Source: Grimontia kaedaensis (GTDB taxonomy: Bacteria; Pseudomonadota; Gammaproteobacteria; Enterobacterales; Vibrionaceae). From it: 64,000 nucleotides of DNA. Where the stretch lies: the NCBI RefSeq assembly GCF_023746615.1, contig NZ_CP082275.1, positions 3,658,001 to 3,722,000 of the forward strand, read 5' to 3'. The notes under the pieces are model-generated. The model was not told where the DNA came from. It worked only from the letters and a program-made list of their open reading frames with translations, and made no database searches. Position 1 is the stretch's first letter. Each line of letters opens with the position of its first letter. Shown piece after piece: positions 46,902-55,185 of the stretch. A program made the position numbers and the translations under genes.

Positions 46902-47825
46902 TTACCATTCCCTTGGTTTCAAAAACTCTTTGTAGAGCTTCTCTTCAGCAGACCCTGGCTCAGGCTCGAATCCATACTCCCAGCGCACCAGTGGTGGCAT
47001 AGACATCAGGATTGATTCTGTTCGTCCGCCGCTTTGCAGACCAAACAGAGTGCCACGATCGTAGACAAGATTAAACTCAACATAACGCCCGCGGCGATAA
47101 AGTTGGAATTCACGCTCATGTTCACCGTAAGCGGCGTCTTTGCGTTTCTGCACGATCGGGAGGTAAGCATCGAGGTAACCCTCACCCACGGCTTTTATAT
47201 AATCGAAAGACGCGTCGAATCCCCACTGGTTCAAATCATCAAAGAAAAGACCGCCGACACCACGGGTTTCGTTACGGTGAGGCAAGAAGAAATAACGATC
47301 ACACCAGGCTTTGTGCTCAGCATATACATCAGCGCCAAAGGGTGCACAAATAGACTTCGCCGTTTGGTGCCAATGAACACAATCTTCTTCTACTGGATAG
47401 AAAGGCGTGAGATCGAAGCCACCACCAAACCACCAAACCGGGGCTTCCCCTTCTTTTTCGGCAATGAAGAAACGGACATTGGCGTGGGAAGTCGGAACAT
47501 TCGGGTTTTTAGGATGCACCACCAAAGACACACCCATGGCTTCAAAGCCTCTGCCTGCCAGTTCAGGACGGTGCGCCGTCGCCGAGCCCGGCATTTTGTC
47601 CCCAAACACATGGGAGAAATTCACGCCAGCCTGCTCAAATACATTGCCATCGCGAAGCACCCGGCTTTTACCACCGCCGCCCGCAGTTCTCTCCCAGGCA
47701 TCTTCCTCAAATGTCGCACCGCCGTCTTCTTTTTCCAGCGCCGCACATATCATGTCCTGCAACGACAGTAAAAAGCGCTTAACCGCCTCTTTATCAACCT
47801 GCTGAGGAAGGTTCTGATTCTCCAC
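46902..47825 (-). CDS. hemF: Oxygen-dependent coproporphyrinogen III oxidase HemF
   Basis: The 307-residue enzyme oxidatively decarboxylates coproporphyrinogen III to protoporphyrinogen IX with oxygen. Family blocks are WERTAGGGGKSRVL, NVRFFIAEKEGEAPVWWFGGGFDLTPFYP, HRNETRGVGGLFFDD and RRGRYVEFNLVYDRGTLFGLQSGGRTESILMS-type active-site sequence. The start is GTG 47825 with AAGGAAA upstream. It lies between tsaC and aroE on the same strand. Confidence 0.97.
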   Translation of the reverse strand: MENQNLPQQVDKEAVKRFLLSLQDMICAALEKEDGGATFEEDAWERTAGGGGKSRVLRDGNVFEQAGVNFSHVFGDKMPGSATAHRPELAGRGFEAMGVSLVVHPKNPNVPTSHANVRFFIAEKEGEAPVWWFGGGFDLTPFYPVEEDCVHWHQTAKSICAPFGADVYAEHKAWCDRYFFLPHRNETRGVGGLFFDDLNQWGFDASFDYIKAVGEGYLDAYLPIVQKRKDAAYGEHEREFQLYRRGRYVEFNLVYDRGTLFGLQSGGRTESILMSMPPLVRWEYGFEPEPGSAEEKLYKEFLKPREW

Positions 47826-47846
47826 GTGATTTCCTTGTACTTTTAT

Positions 47847-48404
47847 TTAGCCCTGACGAAGCACCTTACCAGAACGCGCATCTCGGATCTCGGTGGGCTT
47901 GTCACGTCCGCCAATTTTTCCTTCTAAAACACTCGGCACACGGCTACCCAATTGCTCTACCACTTCCGCCACACTGCGACACGGCTCTTCACCGCTAAGG
48001 TTGGCACTGGTTGATGTGATGGGTTTGCCATAAGAAAGACACAGTTCGCGGACATCTGGATGATCGGAAACGCGCACAGCGACAGTATCGAACTGCCCAG
48101 TCACCCAATCAGTGATCTTTTTGCCTGCGGGCATGACCCAGGTAACAGGGCCCGGCCAGGTTGCTAAAACCTCGGCTTTCACCTCTTCACTCAGGCTATC
48201 GAAATCAATGTATCCGTCCAACTGGGAAAGCTCTGCCGCGATCAGAATAAGGCCTTTGGCCTTATCACGCTCTTTTACATCTAAAAGCGCCTGCACAGCG
48301 GCTGGGCTGTCCGGGTCACAACCCACACCAAATACCCCTTCTGTGGGGTACGCGATAACTTCCCCGCGCGCCAACGCTGCAACGCATTGCTTAACATTCG
48401 CCAA
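47847..48404 (-). CDS. tsaC: Threonylcarbamoyl-AMP synthase TsaC
   Basis: This YrdC/Sua5-domain enzyme makes threonylcarbamoyl-AMP for the t6A37 modification of ANN-decoding tRNAs. The family sequences EVIAYPTEGVFGVGCDPDS, KERDKAKGLILIAA, WPGPVTWVMPA, VAVRVSDHP and STSANLSGEEPC are all present. I select TTG 48404 (185 residues, ANVKQCVAALARGEV), which has AGGAG eight bases upstream and the usual family length. The frame stays open to 48482, but the added basic stretch has no counterpart in E. coli TsaC. It is divergent from purE. Confidence 0.94.
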   Translation of the reverse strand: MANVKQCVAALARGEVIAYPTEGVFGVGCDPDSPAAVQALLDVKERDKAKGLILIAAELSQLDGYIDFDSLSEEVKAEVLATWPGPVTWVMPAGKKITDWVTGQFDTVAVRVSDHPDVRELCLSYGKPITSTSANLSGEEPCRSVAEVVEQLGSRVPSVLEGKIGGRDKPTEIRDARSGKVLRQG

Positions 48405-48547
48405 TGCTCTTCTCCTGCCTCTACCCGAAAAATTCGGCTTACTATGACCAACTTTACCCGACGTTCTCAACACTTTTGTCACAAATCGAAACAGACTTTC
48501 TATCAGCCCCGTTTATAACAGGTATCCAAACAGCAGCAAACAGACTG

Positions 48548-48585
48548 ACGCAAACGTTTTCCTTGCTGCTTTTTGCCGATATAAT
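48548..48585 (+). promoter_or_regulatory. PurR operator and promoter of purEK
   Basis: ACGCAAACGTTTTCCT (48548-48563) matches the PurR box consensus ACGCAAACGTTTTCNT at every defined position. It overlaps the -35 zone of a promoter with a perfect TATAAT at 48580-48585. PurR with hypoxanthine or guanine would block initiation of purEK. Confidence 0.85.
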
Positions 48586-48635
48586 GCGCCCACTTTCCAT
48601 GTTTCAGCGGTTAACGAGCATTTACAGGAGTTACT

Positions 48636-49121
48636 ATGAAAGTCGGCATCATCATGGGTTCTAAGTCAGATTGGCCAACCATGAAAAACGCAGCAGATAT
48701 GCTGGATCACTTCGGCGTTGACTACGAAACCAAAGTGGTTTCCGCCCACCGCACTCCTGGCCTGCTCGCAGATTATGCCAGCGAAGCTGCTTCACGTGGC
48801 CTGAAAGTGATTATTGCCGGCGCAGGTGGCGCTGCTCACCTACCTGGGATGACCGCCGCGTTTACCAGCCTTCCTGTACTGGGTGTACCGGTTCAGTCAA
48901 AAGCACTGAAAGGGATGGATTCGCTACTTTCTATCGTCCAAATGCCAAAAGGGGTGGCAGTAGGAACGCTGGCAATTGGTGATGCAGGTGCCGCGAATGC
49001 CGGCCTGCTTGCAGCGCAAATCTTGGCGACCAATGATGCAGAGCTGATGGCAAAAGTCGACGCTTTCCGTCAGAACCAAACAGACACCGTTCTCGCTAAC
49101 CCTGACCCATCGGTAGATTAA
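48636..49121 (+). CDS. purE: N5-carboxyaminoimidazole ribonucleotide mutase PurE
   Basis: The 161-residue class I PurE converts N5-CAIR to CAIR in purine synthesis. It has the active-site GSKSDWPTM, VVSAHRTP (catalytic His), IIAGAGGAAHLPGM and SLPVLGVPVQS. The start has AGGAG six bases upstream. purK follows after two bases, and the pair is controlled by the PurR box. Confidence 0.97.
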   Translation: MKVGIIMGSKSDWPTMKNAADMLDHFGVDYETKVVSAHRTPGLLADYASEAASRGLKVIIAGAGGAAHLPGMTAAFTSLPVLGVPVQSKALKGMDSLLSIVQMPKGVAVGTLAIGDAGAANAGLLAAQILATNDAELMAKVDAFRQNQTDTVLANPDPSVD

Positions 49122-49123
49122 TC

Positions 49124-50260
49124 ATGAATGTGCTGGTTCTCGGTGCCGGACAGCTGGCACGTATGATGGCGCTGGCAGGTGCCCCCCTAAACCTTAAGAT
49201 TAGCGCGTACGATGTGCGAAGCGGCAACCTTGTACACCCAGTCACGCTGGAAGTACTTGGGCAAGGTCTGGAAAACGGGATTGCCGATGCCGACGCAATT
49301 ACTGCCGAGTTTGAACACATCGCGCCGGACGTACTGGACGTCTGTCAGGCCAGCGGTAAATTCTACCCTGGTGAAACCGCCATCCTGACCGGCGGTGACC
49401 GTCGTCTGGAAAAAGCTTTGCTGGATAAAGCTGGTGTAGCCAATGCCCGTTATCAGGTGATTGAATCGCGAGAAGATTACGATTCAGCAATCGCCAACAT
49501 CGGCCTGCCTCTCATCCTGAAAAGCGCCCTTGATGGCTATGACGGCAAAGGCCAGTGGCGCCTGAAGCCAGATTCAGATATTGAATCAGTGTGGCAGGAT
49601 ATCGACCAGTTCCTCAAAACCTCTCCACAAGGTGCGCGTCAGTGTGTGATTGCCGAAGAATTTGTGCCGTTTGACCGCGAAGTGTCATTAATCGGTGCGC
49701 GCAATGCCAAAGGTGATTTGGAAATTTACCCACTGACCGAGAATATCCACACCAACGGTATCTTGAGCGTGTCGGTGGCAGCCGGTGACAATGATGCAGT
49801 ACAGGCTCAGGCTGAAGCCATGTTTAAAGCAGTGGCAGACACACTGGATTATGTCGGCGTACTGGCGATTGAGTTTTTTGATGTCGGCGGCAACCTCAAA
49901 GTGAACGAGATAGCGCCGCGCGTACACAACTCCGGTCACTGGACACAGCAAGGTGCTGAGGTCTGTCAGTTTGAGAACCATCTTCGCGCTGTCTGTGGCT
50001 TACCGCTTGGCAGTGCCAAACGCATCCGTCCGACTGCGATGATCAACATCGTCGGTGAAGTAACTGTCCCGACGGATGTCATGGGACTGGCGCATGTGCA
50101 TTGGTACGACAAAGCGCCGCGACCGGGCCGCAAGATTGGCCACATCAACCTTTGCGCAGACAATGCAAAGGCGTTGGGTGAAGCACTTCAGGAAGTCGCA
50201 AAACACTTGGACGACACTGAGTTTCCCGCCCTTCAAAGTGCCGCAGAAACATTAAGCTGA
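49124..50260 (+). CDS. purK: N5-carboxyaminoimidazole ribonucleotide synthase PurK
   Basis: The 378-residue ATP-grasp enzyme carboxylates AIR with bicarbonate. Visible features are the N-terminal VLGAGQLARMM, the ATP-grasp glycine-rich segment LKSALDGYDGKGQW, the EEFVPFDREVSLI block and the metal-binding EIAPRVHNSGHWT. It is translationally close-coupled to purE and followed by a strong terminator. Confidence 0.97.
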   Translation: MNVLVLGAGQLARMMALAGAPLNLKISAYDVRSGNLVHPVTLEVLGQGLENGIADADAITAEFEHIAPDVLDVCQASGKFYPGETAILTGGDRRLEKALLDKAGVANARYQVIESREDYDSAIANIGLPLILKSALDGYDGKGQWRLKPDSDIESVWQDIDQFLKTSPQGARQCVIAEEFVPFDREVSLIGARNAKGDLEIYPLTENIHTNGILSVSVAAGDNDAVQAQAEAMFKAVADTLDYVGVLAIEFFDVGGNLKVNEIAPRVHNSGHWTQQGAEVCQFENHLRAVCGLPLGSAKRIRPTAMINIVGEVTVPTDVMGLAHVHWYDKAPRPGRKIGHINLCADNAKALGEALQEVAKHLDDTEFPALQSAAETLS

Positions 50261-50281
50261 ATGAGCCAAGCCCAAAACGAG

Positions 50282-50308
50282 AAAAGCCGCTGCTAGCGGC
50301 TTTTTTTT
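50282..50308 (+). terminator. Terminator of purEK
   Basis: AAAAGCCGCT-GCT-AGCGGCTTTT hairpin with eight T, 21 bases after the purK stop. Confidence 0.93.
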
Positions 50309-50334
50309 CTAATACCAAACACGGCGAATTTGGG

Positions 50335-50901
50335 TCATAGCCCCTGTTTGTGTTGACACTTTTTATCCGCACAGACTTTCACAATGCCCGCCGCCAGCTT
50401 TTTCTCAAGCAGCAGCGGATATCCGCAAACCTCACAGTTGCCCTTGATAGGCTTAAGGTTCACGGCGAATTTGCATTTCGGGTAAGCGTCACACGCATAG
50501 AAGGCTTTACCAAAACGCGATTTCTTCTCGTGCAGTTTTCCTTTGCGGCACTCAGGACAGTTGATGTCCATGGTTTCCGCTTCAGGTTCCTGATCGCGCT
50601 TTTCGATATGTTGGCATTCCGGATACGCCGAACAGCCGATGAACATGCCGAAACGTCCTTGGCGGAGCACCAACTCGTTGCCACATTCCGGGCACGGCAT
50701 GCCAAGCTCTTTCACTATGTGCCCATCATTGTGGTTAAGTGACTCGATGAAATCACAAGCCGGGTAGCCAGTACACGCTTTGAAAGGGCCGCGTTTACTG
50801 TGCTTGATAACAAGAGCGCTGCCACATTTAGGGCAGCGCTCTTCATTTTCCAGCGCATGTTCATGGGCGCTGAATAGGGAATCGTCAATTTTTCCAGCCA
50901 A
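50335..50901 (-). CDS. Topoisomerase I C-terminal-like zinc-ribbon protein (YrdD-like)
   Basis: The 188-residue protein is a string of four C4 zinc ribbons of the topoisomerase I C-terminal type: CPKCG...CTGYPAC, CPECG...CSAYPEC, CPECR...CDAYPKC and CEVCG...CADKKC, at about residues 23-44, 69-91, 114-138 and 155-182. There is no topoisomerase catalytic domain. It is probably a single-stranded DNA-binding protein. It is the last gene of the minus-strand set LysM-dprA-smg-zinc ribbon. Confidence 0.9.
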   Translation of the reverse strand: MAGKIDDSLFSAHEHALENEERCPKCGSALVIKHSKRGPFKACTGYPACDFIESLNHNDGHIVKELGMPCPECGNELVLRQGRFGMFIGCSAYPECQHIEKRDQEPEAETMDINCPECRKGKLHEKKSRFGKAFYACDAYPKCKFAVNLKPIKGNCEVCGYPLLLEKKLAAGIVKVCADKKCQHKQGL

Positions 50902-50918
50902 AACAGACCAGCCTCAAA

Positions 50919-51395
50919 TCAGTGAAGGTATTCATCTTCCGCTGTGCTGTAGAGTAACTCTTCCATTTGATCGTACGCGCGCTCGTTGCCGGGCACGTTA
51001 AACAGCACCATCAGGATCACCCATTTCAGATCTTCCAGCACAAATTCCTGCGTATCGAGCTCCATAACACGGTCAATCACCATCTCACGGGTTTCAGGGC
51101 TCAGTACACTGATTTGCTCAAGGAAAGTCAGAAAACCTCGGCTCTCGGTATCCAGTCGATCCATCTCTTTTGGGGTATAGATACGAACAGAAGTGAGCGC
51201 ACCGCCAGTAAGGTATGGGGTTTTGTCGGCGTCTTGAAGTAGCGCCAGCTTTTCAAGCCAGTTCAGCGCTTTGTATATATCGTCTTGATGAAATCCAGCT
51301 CTGGAGAGTTCATCAGCCAGTTCGTCCTGATCCACCATCAACTCAACATCGCTGTGGATATAGGTTTCAAACAGGTACATTAAGATGTCCATCAT
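50919..51395 (-). CDS. smg: DUF494 family protein Smg
   Basis: The 158-residue all-alpha acidic protein starts MMDILMYLFETYIHSDVEL and has the family region MVLFNVPGNERAYDQMEELLY near its C-terminus. Smg is conserved next to dprA and def in gammaproteobacteria. Its molecular function is not established. Two adjacent ATGs are possible starts. It is two bases from the dprA stop. Confidence 0.92.
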   Translation of the reverse strand: MMDILMYLFETYIHSDVELMVDQDELADELSRAGFHQDDIYKALNWLEKLALLQDADKTPYLTGGALTSVRIYTPKEMDRLDTESRGFLTFLEQISVLSPETREMVIDRVMELDTQEFVLEDLKWVILMVLFNVPGNERAYDQMEELLYSTAEDEYLH

Positions 51396-51397
51396 GG

Positions 51398-52495
51398 CTA
51401 TCCCCTCCTCGTTCTGACATAACCACCGGGTACCGCTGTTACCAGCCCCTGTAGCTCAAGTTCTAACAACTGCATCATGATTTCGTGAACGGGTTCATCG
51501 CAGATTTCTGCAAGCACATCGACACACCTTGCTTCATTTCCTACGTTAGCCAACAGTTCAGGAAATGGCAATTCTTCTTGCAAAACTTGGGCCTGAGCGA
51601 CCTCCAACTGGTGGTTTATTGCACAGCCGGCCAATGCGCCAACCTGCTCTAAAATTTCGTCCACCGACTCCACCAGAAAAGCACCCTGCTTTATCAAGCC
51701 GTTACTGCCTTTCGCATGCGGGTTATGGATAGAGCCCGGTAGAGCAAAGACATCCCGCCCTTGTTCAAGCGCCAATCTGGCGGTGATCAGCGAACCACTC
51801 TTCATTGCCGCTTCCACCACCAGCACTCCTGTAGATAGACCGCTGATAATGCGATTTCGTCTCGGGAAAAATGCAGGTTTTGGCGGCGACCAGGGCCAAA
51901 GCTCTGACACCAGTACGCCATTATCCTTGATATCGTCAGACAGTTGGCGGTGTCTGGCTGGATAAATTTTCTCAAGCCCCGAGCCCAACACGGCAATGGT
52001 TTTCCCTTTGCCATCGAGTGCCCCACGGTGCGCCCTGCCATCAATACCCAGTGCCAAACCGCTGGTCACGACGACATCGTGAGCGGCAAGCTCTTTGGCA
52101 AACGCGTGAGCCAGTGACAAGCCATCGTTAGATGCATGGCGGCTGCCAACCATCGCAAGTTGCGGCAGTGACAGTATATGGGGATCGCCGTCGACAAATA
52201 AAAGAGGGGGAGCACCACTGATTTGTTTTAACAGATAAGGATAACGCGAGTCGGTCAAGGAAATGATGTGCCTGCCAGGTGCTGATGCCCAGGTCAGGCA
52301 TTTGTCTATAATGGAAAAGTCAGGTTGTCGCAACGCCTGAATCTGAGCAGGCTTGAAGCCAAGTGCCGCGAGCTCGATATCCTCCAGCGCGTCCAGTTTG
52401 TGGGGTGGGTATCTGCTGATAACCTTAGTGACCGCCTGACTGCCGAGGCGGGGAACGGCGGCGAGCCTAAGCCACCACTCAAGCTCGCGAGACAT
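51398..52495 (-). CDS. dprA: DNA-processing protein DprA (Smf)
   Basis: The 365-residue protein protects incoming single-stranded DNA during natural transformation and loads RecA. It has an N-terminal SAM-like region, the extended Rossmann fold with MVGSRHASNDGLSLAHAFAKELAAH-type sequence, SGLALGIDGRAHRGAL, AVLGSGLEKIYPARH and FPRRNRIISGLS, and a C-terminal winged-helix (DLIA1-like) domain. It starts just after the LysM gene stop. Its presence fits the competence typical of vibrios. Confidence 0.95.
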   Translation of the reverse strand: MSRELEWWLRLAAVPRLGSQAVTKVISRYPPHKLDALEDIELAALGFKPAQIQALRQPDFSIIDKCLTWASAPGRHIISLTDSRYPYLLKQISGAPPLLFVDGDPHILSLPQLAMVGSRHASNDGLSLAHAFAKELAAHDVVVTSGLALGIDGRAHRGALDGKGKTIAVLGSGLEKIYPARHRQLSDDIKDNGVLVSELWPWSPPKPAFFPRRNRIISGLSTGVLVVEAAMKSGSLITARLALEQGRDVFALPGSIHNPHAKGSNGLIKQGAFLVESVDEILEQVGALAGCAINHQLEVAQAQVLQEELPFPELLANVGNEARCVDVLAEICDEPVHEIMMQLLELELQGLVTAVPGGYVRTRRG

Positions 52496-52496
52496 C

Positions 52497-53531
52497 TTAT
52501 CCTCCCGCTGCGATGACCGGCATATCCGCTTTCAGTGGCTTATCGGCTTCCACCACCATGGCAAGACTGAAGAAAGGATAACTGTGGATAACCAACAAGG
52601 TGCCTGCTGATGTTGATGGCAATACTTTCACCACATCGCCGCCACTATTGTCGATATCGCTGTCATAGCGCATCTCACCCTTAGAGCCTTTCATGGCGAC
52701 ACCTGGCACCACCACCGACAAGGTATGTCCCGTATTGAGGCCGTCCTGTTCACCCAGATCAACCACCACAATTTGACGATGTCCGACATAGTTGCTGCCG
52801 TAAAGGTGTCCGACCATTCTGCCTTCAACACCATCCGGCGCGGGTTTAGGGTGGAAAATCTCTCCGGTTTTCGCACCAAGTGCAGGTAACAGGATATCGT
52901 TAGGTTTAATTTCCTGGTTTTGGCGGGTCAGCGTCATTTCAGCAATGCCATCAATCGAGCGCACCAGCTTAGCTTCACCGACTTTCTTGAGGCTTATCAT
53001 GCGAACCATGGCATCACCTTTCTCCCGCTCAAAGTCCGTCACGGTACGATAGATAAACCACTCTTCGCTGCCTAAAGACTTATCAACAAAAAACGGCGTG
53101 CGTTTAGAGATATAACTCCATCCTTCCTGCGCGCCCAATACTCTCGGTGCAAGCAAATATTCACGTTCATGAATGAGGGTGTCATAGGTTAAGAACTGGC
53201 GCAGAACCGATGGCGAGGTGCTGTTGATAGGTGTTGAGTCAGTACGGTTAGCGCCTGCCGTATAAGAGAGCACAGGTTTGCCATCAAGCCAGCTCAGGCC
53301 CAGTTTGTCGCCCGGATAGATAAGGTGAGGGTTTTTGATTGCCGGATTGTGTTGCCAAAGCGTCGGCCAGTGCCAAGGTTTTTCCAGATAAAGGCCCGAA
53401 ATATCCCAAAGGGTATCGCCTTTTTTCACCGTATAATTTTCAGGAGCATCAGCACTCAAACGTACTTCCGACGCAGCTATCACGCCTGGCAGCCCCAGTG
53501 CCAGACAAAAAATGATAAGCTTTTTAAACAT
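52497..53531 (-). CDS. Exported LysM-domain protein
   Basis: The protein has 344 residues from ATG 53531 (MFKKLIIFCLALGLPGVIAA), with GGAG eight bases upstream. A signal peptide (about 1-20) is followed by one LysM domain at about 33-82 (YTVKKGDTLWDISGLYLEKPW, then NPHLIYPGDKL). The rest is a beta-rich domain of unknown function. It is commonly found divergent from def and upstream of dprA in gammaproteobacteria. It presumably binds peptidoglycan in the periplasm. In-frame sequence upstream of 53531 lacks a signal peptide and is unlikely to be translated. Confidence 0.9.
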   Translation of the reverse strand: MFKKLIIFCLALGLPGVIAASEVRLSADAPENYTVKKGDTLWDISGLYLEKPWHWPTLWQHNPAIKNPHLIYPGDKLGLSWLDGKPVLSYTAGANRTDSTPINSTSPSVLRQFLTYDTLIHEREYLLAPRVLGAQEGWSYISKRTPFFVDKSLGSEEWFIYRTVTDFEREKGDAMVRMISLKKVGEAKLVRSIDGIAEMTLTRQNQEIKPNDILLPALGAKTGEIFHPKPAPDGVEGRMVGHLYGSNYVGHRQIVVVDLGEQDGLNTGHTLSVVVPGVAMKGSKGEMRYDSDIDNSGGDVVKVLPSTSAGTLLVIHSYPFFSLAMVVEADKPLKADMPVIAAGG

Positions 53532-53651
53532 CCCTTGTCTCCAAAAGCGTACTTTCGATTTGGATGCTGTCATTTGAATTGCAAAATGTCTAGAATTAGC
53601 CCAATTACAGAAGCCGGATACGGCGCAGTTCAACATATTTAAGAGACGTTT

Positions 53652-54164
53652 ATGAGTGTATTACAGGTTTTGACCTTCCCGGACGATCGCCTACGCACGG
53701 TGGCGAAACCGGTAGAGAGCGTCACACCAGAGATCCAGACCATTGTTGATGACATGCTGGAAACCATGTACGACGAAGAAGGTATTGGCCTTGCTGCGAC
53801 CCAGGTGGACATCCACCAGCGCATCGTTGTGATTGATATTTCAGAAACCCGCGATGAGCCTATGGTGCTGATCAATCCGGAAATTATTGAGAAGCGTGGC
53901 GAAGACGGCATCGAAGAAGGCTGTCTGTCTGTTCCTGGCGCTCGCGCACTAGTATCACGCGCATCGGAAGTGACGGTTAAAGCACTGGATCGCGACGGCA
54001 ACGAATACCAGTTCGAAGCGGATGACCTACTGGCTATCTGTGTTCAGCACGAACTGGACCACCTTGAAGGCAAACTGTTTGTCGATTACCTGTCGCCCCT
54101 GAAGCAACAGCGCATCAAACAGAAGCTGGAAAAAATCAAACGCGCTAACCAAAAAGCCAGCTGA
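53652..54164 (+). CDS. def: Peptide deformylase Def
   Basis: The 170-residue metalloenzyme removes the N-formyl group from nascent proteins. All three motifs are present: EGIGLAATQVD (motif 1), EEGCLSVPG (motif 2, metal Cys) and QHELDHLEGKLF (motif 3, HExxH). It is divergent from the LysM gene and seven bases upstream of fmt, with which it forms the def-fmt-rsmB-trkA group. Confidence 0.97.
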   Translation: MSVLQVLTFPDDRLRTVAKPVESVTPEIQTIVDDMLETMYDEEGIGLAATQVDIHQRIVVIDISETRDEPMVLINPEIIEKRGEDGIEEGCLSVPGARALVSRASEVTVKALDRDGNEYQFEADDLLAICVQHELDHLEGKLFVDYLSPLKQQRIKQKLEKIKRANQKAS

Positions 54165-54171
54165 GGTTTCC

Positions 54172-55116
54172 TTGAGCGACTCATTGAAAATCGTATTTGC
54201 CGGTACGCCGGATTTCGCCGCCCGTCATCTGGCGGCGTTGTTGTCTTCACACCACGAGGTGGTAGCGGTTTATACCCAGCCTGACCGCCCGGCGGGCCGC
54301 GGTAAGAAATTGACTGCCAGCCCAGTAAAGCTGCTAGCGCAGGAACACAACATTCCTGTTTATCAGCCAGAGAGTCTGAAAGCCGAAGACGCGCAACAAG
54401 AGCTAGCTGCCATTGGTGCAGACATCATGGTCGTAGTGGCTTATGGCCTGCTGCTCCCTAAAGTGGTGCTAGACACACCTCGCCTTGGCTGTATCAATGT
54501 TCACGGCTCTATCCTGCCGCGCTGGCGTGGCGCTGCACCTATCCAACGTTCAATCTGGGCGGGCGATGCAGAGACGGGTGTCACCATCATGCAGATGGAT
54601 GAAGGTCTGGATACTGGCGATATGCTGAAAATCGCACCCCTGAACATCGACACCAAAGAAACCAGTGCCACGCTTTATAAAAGATTGGCGGAAATGGGCC
54701 CTGAAGCCTTGGTGGAATGTCTGGGTGATATCGCTTCTGGCAAAGCCGTTGCTGAAAAGCAGGACGATGAGCTTGCCAACTACGCGAAAAAGCTCAGCAA
54801 AGAAGAAGCACAAATCGACTGGGCCATGAGCGCCGACGCGATTGAGCGTTGTATCCGTGCCTTTAATCCGTGGCCGATGAGTCACTTCTCTGTGGCGAAC
54901 AACAACATCAAAGTCTGGGATGCCGAAGTCGAATCAGAAGACAGCGGCAAGGCACCGGGCACCATTTTGTCCGCCGACAAGAAAGGTATCCGAGTGGCAA
55001 CCGGAGAAGGCGTTTTGCGCCTGACATCCATCCAGCCACCGGGCAAAAAAGCCATGAGCGCGGCAGACATTCTGAACTCCCGCCGCGACTGGTTTGAACC
55101 TGGCACCCAACTGTAA
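54172..55116 (+). CDS. fmt: Methionyl-tRNA formyltransferase Fmt
   Basis: The 314-residue enzyme formylates initiator Met-tRNA. It shows IVFAGTPDFAARHLAAL, the AYTQPDRPAGRGKK-type VYTQPDRPAGRGKKLTASPVK segment, and the catalytic NVHGSILPRWRGAAPIQRSI (Asn/His) with DEGLDTGDML. The start is a TTG at 54172, eight bases after the def stop and preceded by GAGG. A terminator follows, so rsmB may need its own promoter or read-through. Confidence 0.96.
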   Translation: MSDSLKIVFAGTPDFAARHLAALLSSHHEVVAVYTQPDRPAGRGKKLTASPVKLLAQEHNIPVYQPESLKAEDAQQELAAIGADIMVVVAYGLLLPKVVLDTPRLGCINVHGSILPRWRGAAPIQRSIWAGDAETGVTIMQMDEGLDTGDMLKIAPLNIDTKETSATLYKRLAEMGPEALVECLGDIASGKAVAEKQDDELANYAKKLSKEEAQIDWAMSADAIERCIRAFNPWPMSHFSVANNNIKVWDAEVESEDSGKAPGTILSADKKGIRVATGEGVLRLTSIQPPGKKAMSAADILNSRRDWFEPGTQL

Positions 55117-55121
55117 TTGAG

Positions 55122-55145
55122 AAGGCCAGCTTGCTGGCCTTTTTT
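55122..55145 (+). terminator. Terminator after fmt
   Basis: AAGGCCAGC faces GCTGGCCTT with a tight loop, followed by five T, five bases after the fmt stop. Confidence 0.88.
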
Positions 55146-55185
55146 AGTGGCTCGCATTCACGTGAGCAAACACTGAGGTATATTC

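Noticed and set aside
47034..47771. Long antisense frame (245 codons) opposite hemF; similar ones opposite trkA (56707-57417), rmuC (25697-26404) and the sensor gene (16703-17308)
   Set aside because: Each is a mirror of a clearly conserved gene on the other strand, with no recognisable protein features or start signals.
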